DNA of 34,978 nt from a virus (IMGVR_UViG_3300037231_000288:1-34978), one strand, 5' to 3'. Shown: positions 6,885 through 12,830, counted from the stretch's first letter. A program made the numbers and translations. Notes: generated from the letters alone by a model not told the origin.

Positions 6885-8229
6885 TGTCGCCTTCCTTCCG
6901 TGATGCGATTTGGGACTTGATCCATCGCTCGCTCTGCTCCAGGTATTTGGCCGAGCGGTCGATGCCGATGTATTTGCGGCCGGCCAAAATCGCCGCCAGC
7001 CCCGTGGTTCCGTTGCCGTTGAAACAATCGACGACAAGGTCACCCGGTTCGCTGGCGGCCAGAATCGCGCGGCGGGGCAGCTCCACCGGCACTTGCGGCG
7101 GCATGTCCTCAAAGGGCACGCGCTCAGAGTCATTTCCGTTCACCCGCGGGATCTGCCAGACGTTGTCGGGGCATTTCCCATCCTGGTTGGCGCGGCTGTC
7201 ACCCAGCCGCTGGCGGGCGCTCTCCACTGGCACGGGATGCCAGATGAATCCCTTTTTGCCGATCGTGTAGTAATGCAGGAACCGCGCGCAGCGGGAAAAG
7301 TTCCCCGTCTGATGCACGCCAAACGTTTCCCACCAGACGATGGTGTTGCGGCGATGCAGGCCGCCGATGCGGCGAAGGATCAATCCAAAGTGATCCGTGT
7401 AGTTGTCATCGATCAAAACAAAGATCGATCCGTTCGCCGCCAGCAGCCGCGTGGCTGATGTGATCACCCGCTGCATGCCGTCCAGGTACTCCCCATCGTT
7501 CAGATCGTCGCCGGTGGGGTCTGAGTCGTAGGCCCACTTGTTGTTGTAAGGCGGGTCGATAAATACCACGGTGGCACATCCACCGGGCAGCCGGCCCATC
7601 TCTTCCACGGCATCACCGTGGATCAGCTTCAATGCCCCCTTGGTGATCTTCGCCTCGGCGGCTTTGGCGGTGGCGTCTTTCTCTCGCTTCTCCCGCTCCA
7701 CGCGGCTGATCGCCTGGCTCAGGTTGATTTCCCTGGCTTGCAATGCCTTGTAGGTGCGCGGGGCGAATTTGCGGATCGATCGGACGTGATGGATGTACCT
7801 GGGCGAGACGCCGAACATTTCCGAAGCGATGTCCGCTTTCAGCGTGGCGATCCGTTCGATCAATGCCCGGTTGCCGCTTTGCAAATTTGCAGCCGTCTCG
7901 GGCGGAAGATCGATGTGGGTCATCGCCGCTTCAGCGGTCACGGCGCGGTCTGTCTTGCTCATCGTGCGATTGCGCATGTTCAGCGAACATATCTTTTTCA
8001 GCAGATCGCCCTTGCCGTCCCACTCTTCGTACCGGCACTGCACACCCGCTTCGTTGCACGCCTTCTGTCGCGTGCGGCCATCGGCAACCAGCAGCTGCCG
8101 TCCCTCTTTCACCAGGAGCACAGGGCGCTGCAATTCGTTGGCCTTGATGTCGGCAACGAATGAAGCGTATTCGTCACCTTCGATCATCGGGAACAATTCG
8201 GCCAGGGGATGGTGGGGATACAGCTTCAT
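6877..8229 (-). CDS. ParB-domain DNA methyltransferase (N6-adenine or N4-cytosine)
   Basis: A 450-residue fusion. Residues 1-110 resemble the ParB/Srx N-terminal domain (VADGRTRQKACNEAGV), followed by a ParB/KorB-type helix-turn-helix (about 135-152, ASEMFGVSPRYIHH) and a basic linker. From about 197 a methyltransferase follows: catalytic motif IV DPPYNN (225-230) comes before the S-adenosylmethionine motif I DCFNGNGTTG (401-410), the order seen in beta-class amino-methyltransferases. It probably modifies phage DNA against host restriction, or regulates transcription by methylation; no partner endonuclease is seen. Fusions of ParB-like and methylase domains are common in phages. It sits early in the leftward operon, overlapping both neighbours. 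Confidence 0.88.
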   Translation of the reverse strand: MKLYPHHPLAELFPMIEGDEYASFVADIKANELQRPVLLVKEGRQLLVADGRTRQKACNEAGVQCRYEEWDGKGDLLKKICSLNMRNRTMSKTDRAVTAEAAMTHIDLPPETAANLQSGNRALIERIATLKADIASEMFGVSPRYIHHVRSIRKFAPRTYKALQAREINLSQAISRVEREKREKDATAKAAEAKITKGALKLIHGDAVEEMGRLPGGCATVVFIDPPYNNKWAYDSDPTGDDLNDGEYLDGMQRVITSATRLLAANGSIFVLIDDNYTDHFGLILRRIGGLHRRNTIVWWETFGVHQTGNFSRCARFLHYYTIGKKGFIWHPVPVESARQRLGDSRANQDGKCPDNVWQIPRVNGNDSERVPFEDMPPQVPVELPRRAILAASEPGDLVVDCFNGNGTTGLAAILAGRKYIGIDRSAKYLEQSERWIKSQIASRKEGDNA

Positions 8230-8438
8230 AGTGAAACCGCCTTTAGTTCCGCCGCGCGAAGTTCGGCGAACCCGAGCGACATGAACGATCCCTCACACAT
8301 CACTTCCAGTGGACGAAGCCTGTGGTCGACAACCGGATCGCTTCCATCCGAAGTGTGGATGCCGAAGTAAGCATCGGAGCCTGGGAAGGCAGGGCGAACA
8401 TCAGTCAGTCGATCGCAGAATGGGCAAGTCTGTTTCAC
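8226..8438 (-). CDS. small hypothetical protein with an N-terminal CxxC, 70 aa
   Basis: Starts at GTG 8438, with a near-perfect Shine-Dalgarno GGAGGTGA five bases upstream, and overlaps the TGA of the CsrA-like gene (GTGA). The first residues, MKQTCPFCDRLTDVRP, hold a CPFC pair; no second pair follows, so a full zinc site would need a partner chain. The C-terminus is a helix (SLGFAELRAAELKAV). No family recognised. Strong translation is predicted. Confidence 0.6.
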   Translation of the reverse strand: MKQTCPFCDRLTDVRPAFPGSDAYFGIHTSDGSDPVVDHRLRPLEVMCEGSFMSLGFAELRAAELKAVSL

Positions 8439-8899
8439 GCGATCACCTCCGCATCTCCATCGTAGATGTCGATCTTGCCGCTCGGGTCAACAGCAAATCC
8501 CCGGCGTCCTTCTCTCATGCTCGGCTGATCACTGGGCGTCAGGCTGACCATGTCTCGCGCCGATGGATCGATCCGCTGCACCTTCTTCGGTCCGGCATCA
8601 TCGCGTTCGATCTCTACATAAGCGGGTGCGTTGATTCCGATGCGCTGCCCGTCGCATTTCGAATCGACGAAAGCGATCTCGATCCAGGCTGAATCAAATT
8701 TCGATTTTCCCGTACCGCCGATCGGCACCTTGATCGACCGGCCCCTCGAAAGCGAACAGGAGATAAAGTAGTCCGCTCCTCTGATGGAAAGAGCCACCAT
8801 GCGGAGGCCCGGATTCCATTGTTCATGCACAATGGTCACATGATCGCGACCCGCCATGCAGATGACTTCCTGACCCTCTCGACGTGTTAATACCAGCAT
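8435..8899 (-). CDS. CsrA-like RNA-binding regulator, enlarged or tandem form
   Basis: About 154 residues, starting MLVLTRREGQEVI at ATG 8899 with GGAG upstream; the seven codons before it are not needed. The start matches CsrA, with Leu4, Arg6 and Arg7 kept. The second half of a CsrA domain lies far downstream: IEIAFVDSKCDGQRIGINAP (about 73-92), then YVEIERDD with the equivalent of the key RNA-binding Arg44 at about residue 99. Ordinary CsrA is about 60 residues and dimerises. Here about 50 residues lie between the halves, and they contain a possible second set of the same strands (SLSRGRSIKVPIGG). It may be one chain folded as a dimer, with a 50-residue C-terminal tail of unknown role. Likely a translational regulator of host or phage mRNAs. 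Confidence 0.7.
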   Translation of the reverse strand: MLVLTRREGQEVICMAGRDHVTIVHEQWNPGLRMVALSIRGADYFISCSLSRGRSIKVPIGGTGKSKFDSAWIEIAFVDSKCDGQRIGINAPAYVEIERDDAGPKKVQRIDPSARDMVSLTPSDQPSMREGRRGFAVDPSGKIDIYDGDAEVIA

Positions 8900-8906
8900 T
8901 GCAATT

Positions 8907-9352
8907 ACTCCGTTAATCAAGTTTGTTACAATTCAACGCATGACGAACTTCGACCCCGCGACCGTGCCCCTGTTGCGACGGTTCGACCAACTGGAGGAAG
9001 ACCTTTTTCCGCTACATATGCAGCGGTTGCTTTCCGCATTACGTCGCGTTCTTTCATCAAGGCGCGGAACTCGGCATCGGTTGCAGAAAGCGGGAATCCT
9101 ATTATCGAAGCTGAAGGGAGTTCGATCGCAGCGGGCACTCGACCAGATGCTTTCGACCCTGACCGCGAAGGACGTGCTTTCGATCTGGTGGTATTGCCTG
9201 CTGGTGAGGAACCAGGTGTTCCGCTATCGCGCCGACACTCTCGGCTTCCAGGCTTTGCGGAAGGACATGGGGAAGCGCCCGAACCGGTTGACGTTTCTGC
9301 GTGCCGTCCTGAAATATGCCGCCGCTTCCCAATCATGATGACACTCCGTTAA
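8907..9352. repeat. 10-bp direct repeat flanking an opposed gene
   Basis: ACTCCGTTAA occurs at 8907-8916 and at 9343-9352, immediately outside the plus-strand gene at 8940-9338. On the minus strand each copy reads TTAACGGAGT and so carries a GGAG Shine-Dalgarno motif. The left copy serves the CsrA-like gene; the right one stands nine bases before an ATG at 9336. Confidence 0.7.
8940..9338 (+). CDS. hypothetical protein on the opposite strand, 132 aa
   Basis: A frame opposed to the surrounding early operon. My hand count gives about 70% G/C at third codon positions, with position 1 intermediate and position 2 lowest, the normal coding pattern for this window; the antisense frame shows the reverse. 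The protein is basic and helical: PLLRRFDQLEEDLFPLHMQR, then SQRALDQMLSTLTAKDVLSI, then WWYCLLVRNQVFRYRAD. No clear Shine-Dalgarno precedes the ATG. No family recognised. Transcribed from the plus strand it would run antisense to any leftward transcript from the operator region to csrA. A minus-strand gene at 8926-9336 is the alternative, considered less likely. Confidence 0.5.
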   Translation: MTNFDPATVPLLRRFDQLEEDLFPLHMQRLLSALRRVLSSRRGTRHRLQKAGILLSKLKGVRSQRALDQMLSTLTAKDVLSIWWYCLLVRNQVFRYRADTLGFQALRKDMGKRPNRLTFLRAVLKYAAASQS

Positions 9353-9356
9353 GTTG

Positions 9357-9503
9357 TTCGTTCAAACGGACCGGGAAACCTTTCGACTTCCCGACCGTCT
9401 TCAGCCGCTCACGCGCCTTTCGGCTTGTGGGCCTTGCATGGGATGTCTCCCGTGCGTCTCGAACCTTCGTTCAAACCATCCAGAGAACCTTTCGATCCTC
9501 TGG
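9357..9503. other. cluster of related hairpins (candidate structured RNA or leader)
   Basis: Two imperfect direct repeats 109 bases apart share TTCGTTCAAAC (9357-9367 and 9466-9476) and ACCTTTCGA (9378-9386 and 9487-9495). In each, the second block is the loop of a hairpin whose stem differs but still pairs: CGGGAA/TTCCCG at 9372-9393 and CCAGAG/CTCTGG at 9480-9503. Between them lie a small GCCTTTCGGC hairpin (9415-9424) and a GGGATGTCTCCC inverted repeat. No T-runs follow, so these are not ordinary terminators. On the minus strand the loops read TCGAAAGGT. No gene was found in 9339-9543. Confidence 0.55.
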
Positions 9504-9543
9504 TGGAAGGCTCACGCGATTTCGCATGAGCCAGAGTGGAATC

Positions 9544-9696
9544 TCATCTTCGCTTTTGCCGTTTAATCGCTTCCCTGATTTGCTTGCGAATCCATTCACC
9601 GGCAGAGCGACCGTCAGCCTTCGCGGATTCCCGGATTTGGGGGAGAAGATCCTTAAACCGCACTGTAAGGCGTCCATCTTTGCTATCTTCTGCCAT
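9544..9696 (-). CDS. small ribbon-helix-helix-like DNA-binding protein, 50 aa
   Basis: ATG at 9696, reading MAEDSKDGRLTVRFKDLLPQ and ending EWIRKQIREAIKRQKRR. The pattern of one strand with alternating residues (RLTVRF), a helix (LLPQIRESAKADG), a turn (RSAGEW) and a second helix is that of Arc/CopG-type ribbon-helix-helix repressors. It is the first minus-strand gene after the divergent promoter region and directly faces the CI-like repressor gene. It could therefore play the part of Cro or Mu Ner, shutting down early or repressor transcription; that role is inferred from position. The overlapping frame at 9471-9707 is its shadow. Confidence 0.6.
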   Translation of the reverse strand: MAEDSKDGRLTVRFKDLLPQIRESAKADGRSAGEWIRKQIREAIKRQKRR

Positions 9697-9816
9697 ATTC
9701 GCACCATTTTTACGGTGTGTCAAGAGATTCCGTCATATGTCGTCATACACGGTATATCTTGCCATTGCTCCTGTCAAGCAACAATTTCACTCTGGGGGAA
9801 AATTGTATGACGTTAG
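9697..9816. promoter_or_regulatory. divergent promoter region with a symmetric operator pair
   Basis: A leftward promoter is suggested by a perfect TTGACA (minus strand, 9777-9772) and TATACC (9756-9751), although the spacing is only 15 bases. Just downstream of it lies CGTCATATGTCGTCATAC (9731-9748): two CGTCATA blocks exactly 10 bases apart. An inverted version stands at 9805-9822, where TATGACG and GATGACG are again 10 bases apart; its reverse complement matches the left site at 15 of 18 positions. The right site covers the start region of the repressor gene. These are likely repressor or RHH-protein operators, placed to control early transcription and repressor synthesis. Confidence 0.65.
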
Positions 9817-10518
9817 ATGACGAATGATGCTAATATCTGTCGAATGGAAGTTGATTTTTCGAGCTGGCTTAGGCGACAAATTGGCAAGAGGGGAATGCTG
9901 ATCAAGCAATTCTCCGAGCACTCCGGTATACCGCTTCAAACGATCAATCAATGGATGAAACCTCAGGTGCCAAATCCACTTCCGAAGAACATCAAGCTTC
10001 TCGCTGGGGCACTTGGAATGGAATACGAGCAGGTCGAAAAGGTGCTTTCTGAATGCCGAGCATCATCGGGAGCGACGGGCGATCCGGGCGAGATGATGGG
10101 TGGATGGAAGACGCCCAAAATTCCACCCGTCCCTATATTTGAAAGGAATCTGGCGGCCGGATTTTGGACTGAGGCCGTCGGTGTTTCAGAATCGGAAGTT
10201 TCTCTATTGCAGGCAGAAATTAGCCTTTTTCAGGTTAGAATCTCGGGCGATTCGATGGAGCCCGATTATCCTGATGGCTCGCTGGTCGAGTTTCGGGTGA
10301 TCCGCGTAGCCGACGATGGGATTGAGCCAGGGGGGAATTTCTACATCCATCGCGACGACGACATGGCAACCTTCAAGAGAGTTGAATCCATGACAGAGGA
10401 CGCTATTCTCCTTCGTGCTTTAAACGTGGGAAAATATCCAGGGTTGATGCCGGTTGACCGCGCTAGAATTGTTCGGGCGGCGAGGGCAACCCGGCGGCTG
10501 AAAGGACTTTCAGAATGA
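9817..10518 (+). CDS. CI/LexA-type phage repressor with S24 self-cleavage domain
   Basis: Maintains lysogeny by binding operators. The N-terminal helix-turn-helix spans about residues 25-60 (MLIKQFSEHSGIPLQTINQW). A linker with a candidate Ala114-Gly115 cleavage site (NLAAGFW) leads to a peptidase S24 domain with catalytic Ser146 (RISGDSMEPDY) and Lys187 (ATFKRVE). All parts needed for RecA-stimulated autocleavage are present, so induction by DNA damage is expected. Two ATGs are possible: 9817, lying inside the right operator, and 9844 (MEVDFSSWL). Neither has a good ribosome-binding site, and a six-codon frame at 9807-9827 with a better one overlaps the first. The stop overlaps the next gene. 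Confidence 0.88.
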   Translation: MTNDANICRMEVDFSSWLRRQIGKRGMLIKQFSEHSGIPLQTINQWMKPQVPNPLPKNIKLLAGALGMEYEQVEKVLSECRASSGATGDPGEMMGGWKTPKIPPVPIFERNLAAGFWTEAVGVSESEVSLLQAEISLFQVRISGDSMEPDYPDGSLVEFRVIRVADDGIEPGGNFYIHRDDDMATFKRVESMTEDAILLRALNVGKYPGLMPVDRARIVRAARATRRLKGLSE

Positions 10519-11036
10519 GCGACCGATCAACGATATGGGCGGTGGGACGGATCTGTAGGCAATACCCATTGGTCCCTCTTCTCGTCAGCGCCTTCGCTCT
10601 GATTGCGATCATCGTGATGATGTTGCCTCAATCTTCGTCGACTGCATCATCGCCGGTTTCGCCTGCCGCCGCCGCACCAGCCGTGCCGCCCGTTCCGTCA
10701 CCGCCTTCGGCGTCAGTCCCGTCTCCACAAGCGAAACCGGTCACTGATCAATCAGCCGCGGAGAATCGAGCAATGGCTGCCGAGTTCAAAGAAAGGGCGG
10801 CTAAAATGCTTGCGGATAAATCAATCTACAGCATCGATTATTCTCAGCACGTCATGCGCGTCAGCCCGTTAATCTGGAACGGCCTGAAGGTGAACACAAA
10901 AACGCTGTTCTTGCGGGGATTTTATGCGGCATGTTGTGCCGACAGTTCCGAATTCAAGGTTAGAATCCTCAGCGATACCAGCGACGAGCAACTAGCGGAA
11001 TACGACTCGGTTTTTGGCCCCACCTTGAATCATTGA
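10515..11036 (+). CDS. single-pass membrane protein co-expressed with the repressor
   Basis: ATG overlaps the repressor stop (ATGA), so it should be made in the lysogen. About 173 residues: a short basic N-terminus, one transmembrane segment (about 18-37, VPLLVSAFALIAIIVMMLP), a linker rich in Ala, Pro and Ser (about 40-75), and a folded outer domain of about 95 residues with a CC pair (FYAACCADSS). The positive N-terminus suggests the C-terminal domain lies outside the inner membrane. Genes in this position often alter the lysogen, for example by superinfection exclusion, but no family is recognised and the role is inference. Confidence 0.7.
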   Translation: MSDRSTIWAVGRICRQYPLVPLLVSAFALIAIIVMMLPQSSSTASSPVSPAAAAPAVPPVPSPPSASVPSPQAKPVTDQSAAENRAMAAEFKERAAKMLADKSIYSIDYSQHVMRVSPLIWNGLKVNTKTLFLRGFYAACCADSSEFKVRILSDTSDEQLAEYDSVFGPTLNH

Positions 11037-11124
11037 CTTGACAAACCCGCCACGGTTTGAATACAAAGCTCGAACGAGCCGGAGTGGAATTCGTCTCGAA
11101 GACGATCTGAAAATTGGAACAAGG

Positions 11125-11191
11125 CCCACGCGAACGCGCAGTTAGCTGCCGATCGACGTGGGTTTTTCGTTTGAAGAACCCGTCGATCGGC
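11125..11191 (+). terminator. terminator with a competing hairpin after the repressor operon
   Basis: CCCACG (11125-11130) pairs with CGTGGG (11157-11162), with GCAGTTAGCTGC inside the loop, followed by TTTTT: a plausible intrinsic terminator 90 bases after the membrane gene. The same 3' arm is also part of a second hairpin, in which GCCGATCGACG (11148-11158) pairs perfectly with CGTCGATCGGC (11181-11191), extended by GGGTT/AACCC. The two structures exclude each other. Confidence 0.5.
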
Positions 11192-11501
11192 ACCACACGG
11201 AAGTGGATCGCCGATGGCACGGACGCAGAAAATCACCAACGAAGATCGCCTTCGGCACTACTCCCAGCGTGAGCTTTGTGTGCTGGATGGCCGCGAATAT
11301 CGCGGCGTGGATCAATTCGATTCGTCCCTCCGCCCGCTGCAAAATTGCAGCCATCGGATCATTCTCGGCTGGGACCTTGCGAAGGGTGAATCCCTCTCCG
11401 TCGAAACCCGATTTGAGTCTGGCCGTTTCATTCACGACTCCGATCCCTACGGCTTCGCCCAATCTTCCGCCATCGATTTAATTCAACCACTCTCTCTCAT
11501 G
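11192..11501 (+). other. region of uncertain coding status
   Basis: A plus-strand frame is open from ATG 11214, and its third positions look coding-like (MARTQKITNEDRLRHYSQRE). However, it runs without a stop through two strong terminators into the lipoprotein gene at 11733, which is hard to reconcile with one 357-residue protein. The opposite strand also has an open frame (11142-11462). I see no recognisable domain in either. A short gene on one strand, or a decayed gene, is possible. Confidence 0.3.
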
Positions 11502-11537
11502 GCTGGCGGGAATGCGGCGTCTCCCGCCGGCTTTTTT
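11502..11537 (+). terminator. strong intrinsic terminator
   Basis: GCTGGCGGGA (11502-11511) pairs with TCCCGCCGGC (11522-11531), nine Watson-Crick pairs plus one G-U, with a 10-base loop. It is followed at once by TTTTTT. It closes whatever transcript enters from the repressor side. Confidence 0.8.
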
Positions 11538-11640
11538 AACAACGAGCTACTTTTTGATCGGGCTTCCGACTCGCAAGGGTCGGGGGCCTACAACGCGAGG
11601 GGCGTTCGGTGCGATGCTGAAGCGACCCCCCTTTCATCGC

Positions 11641-11691
11641 TGCGCAGCGATTGTGTGGCTCATAACCAATCACAGTCGCTGCGCATTTTTT
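11641..11691 (+). terminator. second strong intrinsic terminator
   Basis: TGCGCAGCGATTGTG (11641-11655) pairs with CACAGTCGCTGCGCA (11671-11685), 14 pairs plus one G-U, with a 15-base loop, followed by TTTTTT. The 5' arm is also part of a perfect 16-base palindrome, ATCGCTGCGCAGCGAT (11636-11651), which would compete with the terminator stem. Confidence 0.8.
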
Positions 11692-11732
11692 ACAACAACA
11701 AACCCTTCCCTTTTCCCGAACGGGAGCATCCT

Positions 11733-12287
11733 TTGAAATCTCGATACACATTCCTCGCGTTGCTGATTTTGATTTGCACCATCGCCGCGTTCGCAGCTTG
11801 CGAAACGATCGGCTGCACCGACGCGCAGTTGCAGGCGGCGGATCACGGCATCGGCGGCACCACGCTCCCCGCGGTGATTGTCAAACCCGCCACCACCACA
11901 CAGCCCGCGGTGACCACGCAGCCCACCAATTTTGATTTGTGGATTCATCTCACGCAGGACGGAGCAACCGCCGCCGCCCCGGTCGTTGCGGCCGCTGCTC
12001 CGGTGGTTTCGGTCATTCCCGGCTGGGGACAAGCCGCCGGCGCGGGGCTGGCGATATTGAGCATCGCGCTGGCGTTCTACGGCAAATACCAGAACACGCA
12101 GGCAGTCCAATCCGGCAACGTGATCGCCAACGCGGTGCCAGCGATCCTTGGCTCGGTCACCCCCGAGATGATCGCCGCCGTGCCCGCGCTGACCGCGTTC
12201 ATGTCGCACCCCTCCGCGCAGAACGCCATCGCGGCCCTGAATGCGGCCTCTGCTGCGAGCAAGAAAACCCAGAGTACGGCAACGTGA
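11733..12287 (+). CDS. putative lipoprotein or holin-like membrane protein, 184 aa
   Basis: I take the TTG at 11733, preceded by GGGAG, as the start: it gives a basic start plus hydrophobic segment (KSRYTFLALLILICTIAAF) ending in AAC, a possible lipobox, and it lies after the second terminator. Next comes a Thr/Pro/Gln linker (KPATTTQPAVTTQP), then an Ala/Val/Gly-rich pair of membrane-like segments (about 80-115, ending LAILSIALAFYGKYQN), and an Ala-rich helical tail. Position between the control region and the terminase genes is where lysis genes of Mu-like phages lie, so a holin or spanin-type role is possible; no sequence family confirms it. The frame is open further upstream, but that part contains terminators. 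Confidence 0.5.
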   Translation: MKSRYTFLALLILICTIAAFAACETIGCTDAQLQAADHGIGGTTLPAVIVKPATTTQPAVTTQPTNFDLWIHLTQDGATAAAPVVAAAAPVVSVIPGWGQAAGAGLAILSIALAFYGKYQNTQAVQSGNVIANAVPAILGSVTPEMIAAVPALTAFMSHPSAQNAIAALNAASAASKKTQSTAT

Positions 12288-12349
12288 CAACGGCTGAGAC
12301 ATTCCGTTGTCCCTGCATCGCAAGTCAATCGACGGCATCAGGCGTGTGG

Positions 12350-12367
12350 CTCCGAGCGAAATCGGAG
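12350..12367 (+). other. hairpin hiding a Shine-Dalgarno sequence
   Basis: CTCCGA (12350-12355) and TCGGAG (12362-12367) form a six-base stem closing a GCGAAA loop. The GGAG inside the 3' arm is the only Shine-Dalgarno-like motif before the gene at 12381, so folding could limit its translation. A further eight-base inverted repeat, GACAACGG/CCGTTGTC, spans 12286-12311 at the end of the previous gene. Confidence 0.4.
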
Positions 12368-12380
12368 CTTATGGGCGTGA

Positions 12381-12830
12381 ATGGACGAGACACAAACATG
12401 CAAGGCGATTGAAGAGTCGCGGGACATTCGGGATTTCATCGAATATCTGCGAGAAGTCTCCGGCCAAAAGCATGTTGACTTGGACATTGAAACACTCGAT
12501 GCGTTGCTCATCCGCGTGGAAGGCATCATCGAAAATCAGGCTCGAAGGATTCAACTTTTGGAGATCGATATGGGACGCGCAGCAGACGCAATCAATCAGC
12601 AGAACACCACGATCAGCGGGCTTAACACCCAGCTGAGCACCGCCCAGGCCAACGCCTATGACGCCGCCGACCTCGCTGCGATCAATGGCGTGCTCGGAGC
12701 GCCGGTATCCCCGCCGCCCGCAACCAACACTGGCAGCGGATCGCTCAGCGGAACCAACGGCGCGCCGGTGGGTCAGATCGATCTTTCGAATCCTCCGGCC
12801 GCCAATGGCTCCGCCGGGGCAACGGCCTAA
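12381..12830 (+). CDS. coiled-coil protein with Ser/Gly/Pro tail, 149 aa
   Basis: Starts MDETQTCKAIEESRD directly after an in-frame TGA. Residues about 10-95 are helical and coiled-coil-like (VEGIIENQARRIQLLEIDMG, then NQQNTTISGLNTQLSTAQAN). The last 45 residues are a disordered Ala/Pro/Gly/Ser tail. No family recognised. It is followed within 25 bases by a strong terminator, so it may end the transcript that starts after 11691. A structural or lysis-accessory role is possible from position only. Confidence 0.6.
   Translation: MDETQTCKAIEESRDIRDFIEYLREVSGQKHVDLDIETLDALLIRVEGIIENQARRIQLLEIDMGRAADAINQQNTTISGLNTQLSTAQANAYDAADLAAINGVLGAPVSPPPATNTGSGSLSGTNGAPVGQIDLSNPPAANGSAGATA

Noticed and set aside
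6885-7133. Extension of the 98-residue early protein
   Set aside because: Sequence is Arg/Ser/Pro/Trp-rich and lies antisense-like in another frame of the methyltransferase gene.
8926-9336. Minus-strand frame of 136 residues with a good Shine-Dalgarno
   Set aside because: Its base composition by codon position is that of an antisense shadow (second position richest in G/C, Ser/Arg/Gly/Pro-rich N-terminus); the plus-strand frame fits coding better. Not fully excluded because of the ribosome-binding site.
9471-9707. Minus-strand 78-residue frame
   Set aside because: It overlaps the 50-residue ribbon-helix-helix-like gene in another frame and has a less protein-like sequence.
11214-12287. One 357-residue plus-strand protein
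   Set aside because: The frame would run through two strong intrinsic terminators; the signal-like segment begins at TTG 11733, so only the 3' part is annotated as a gene.
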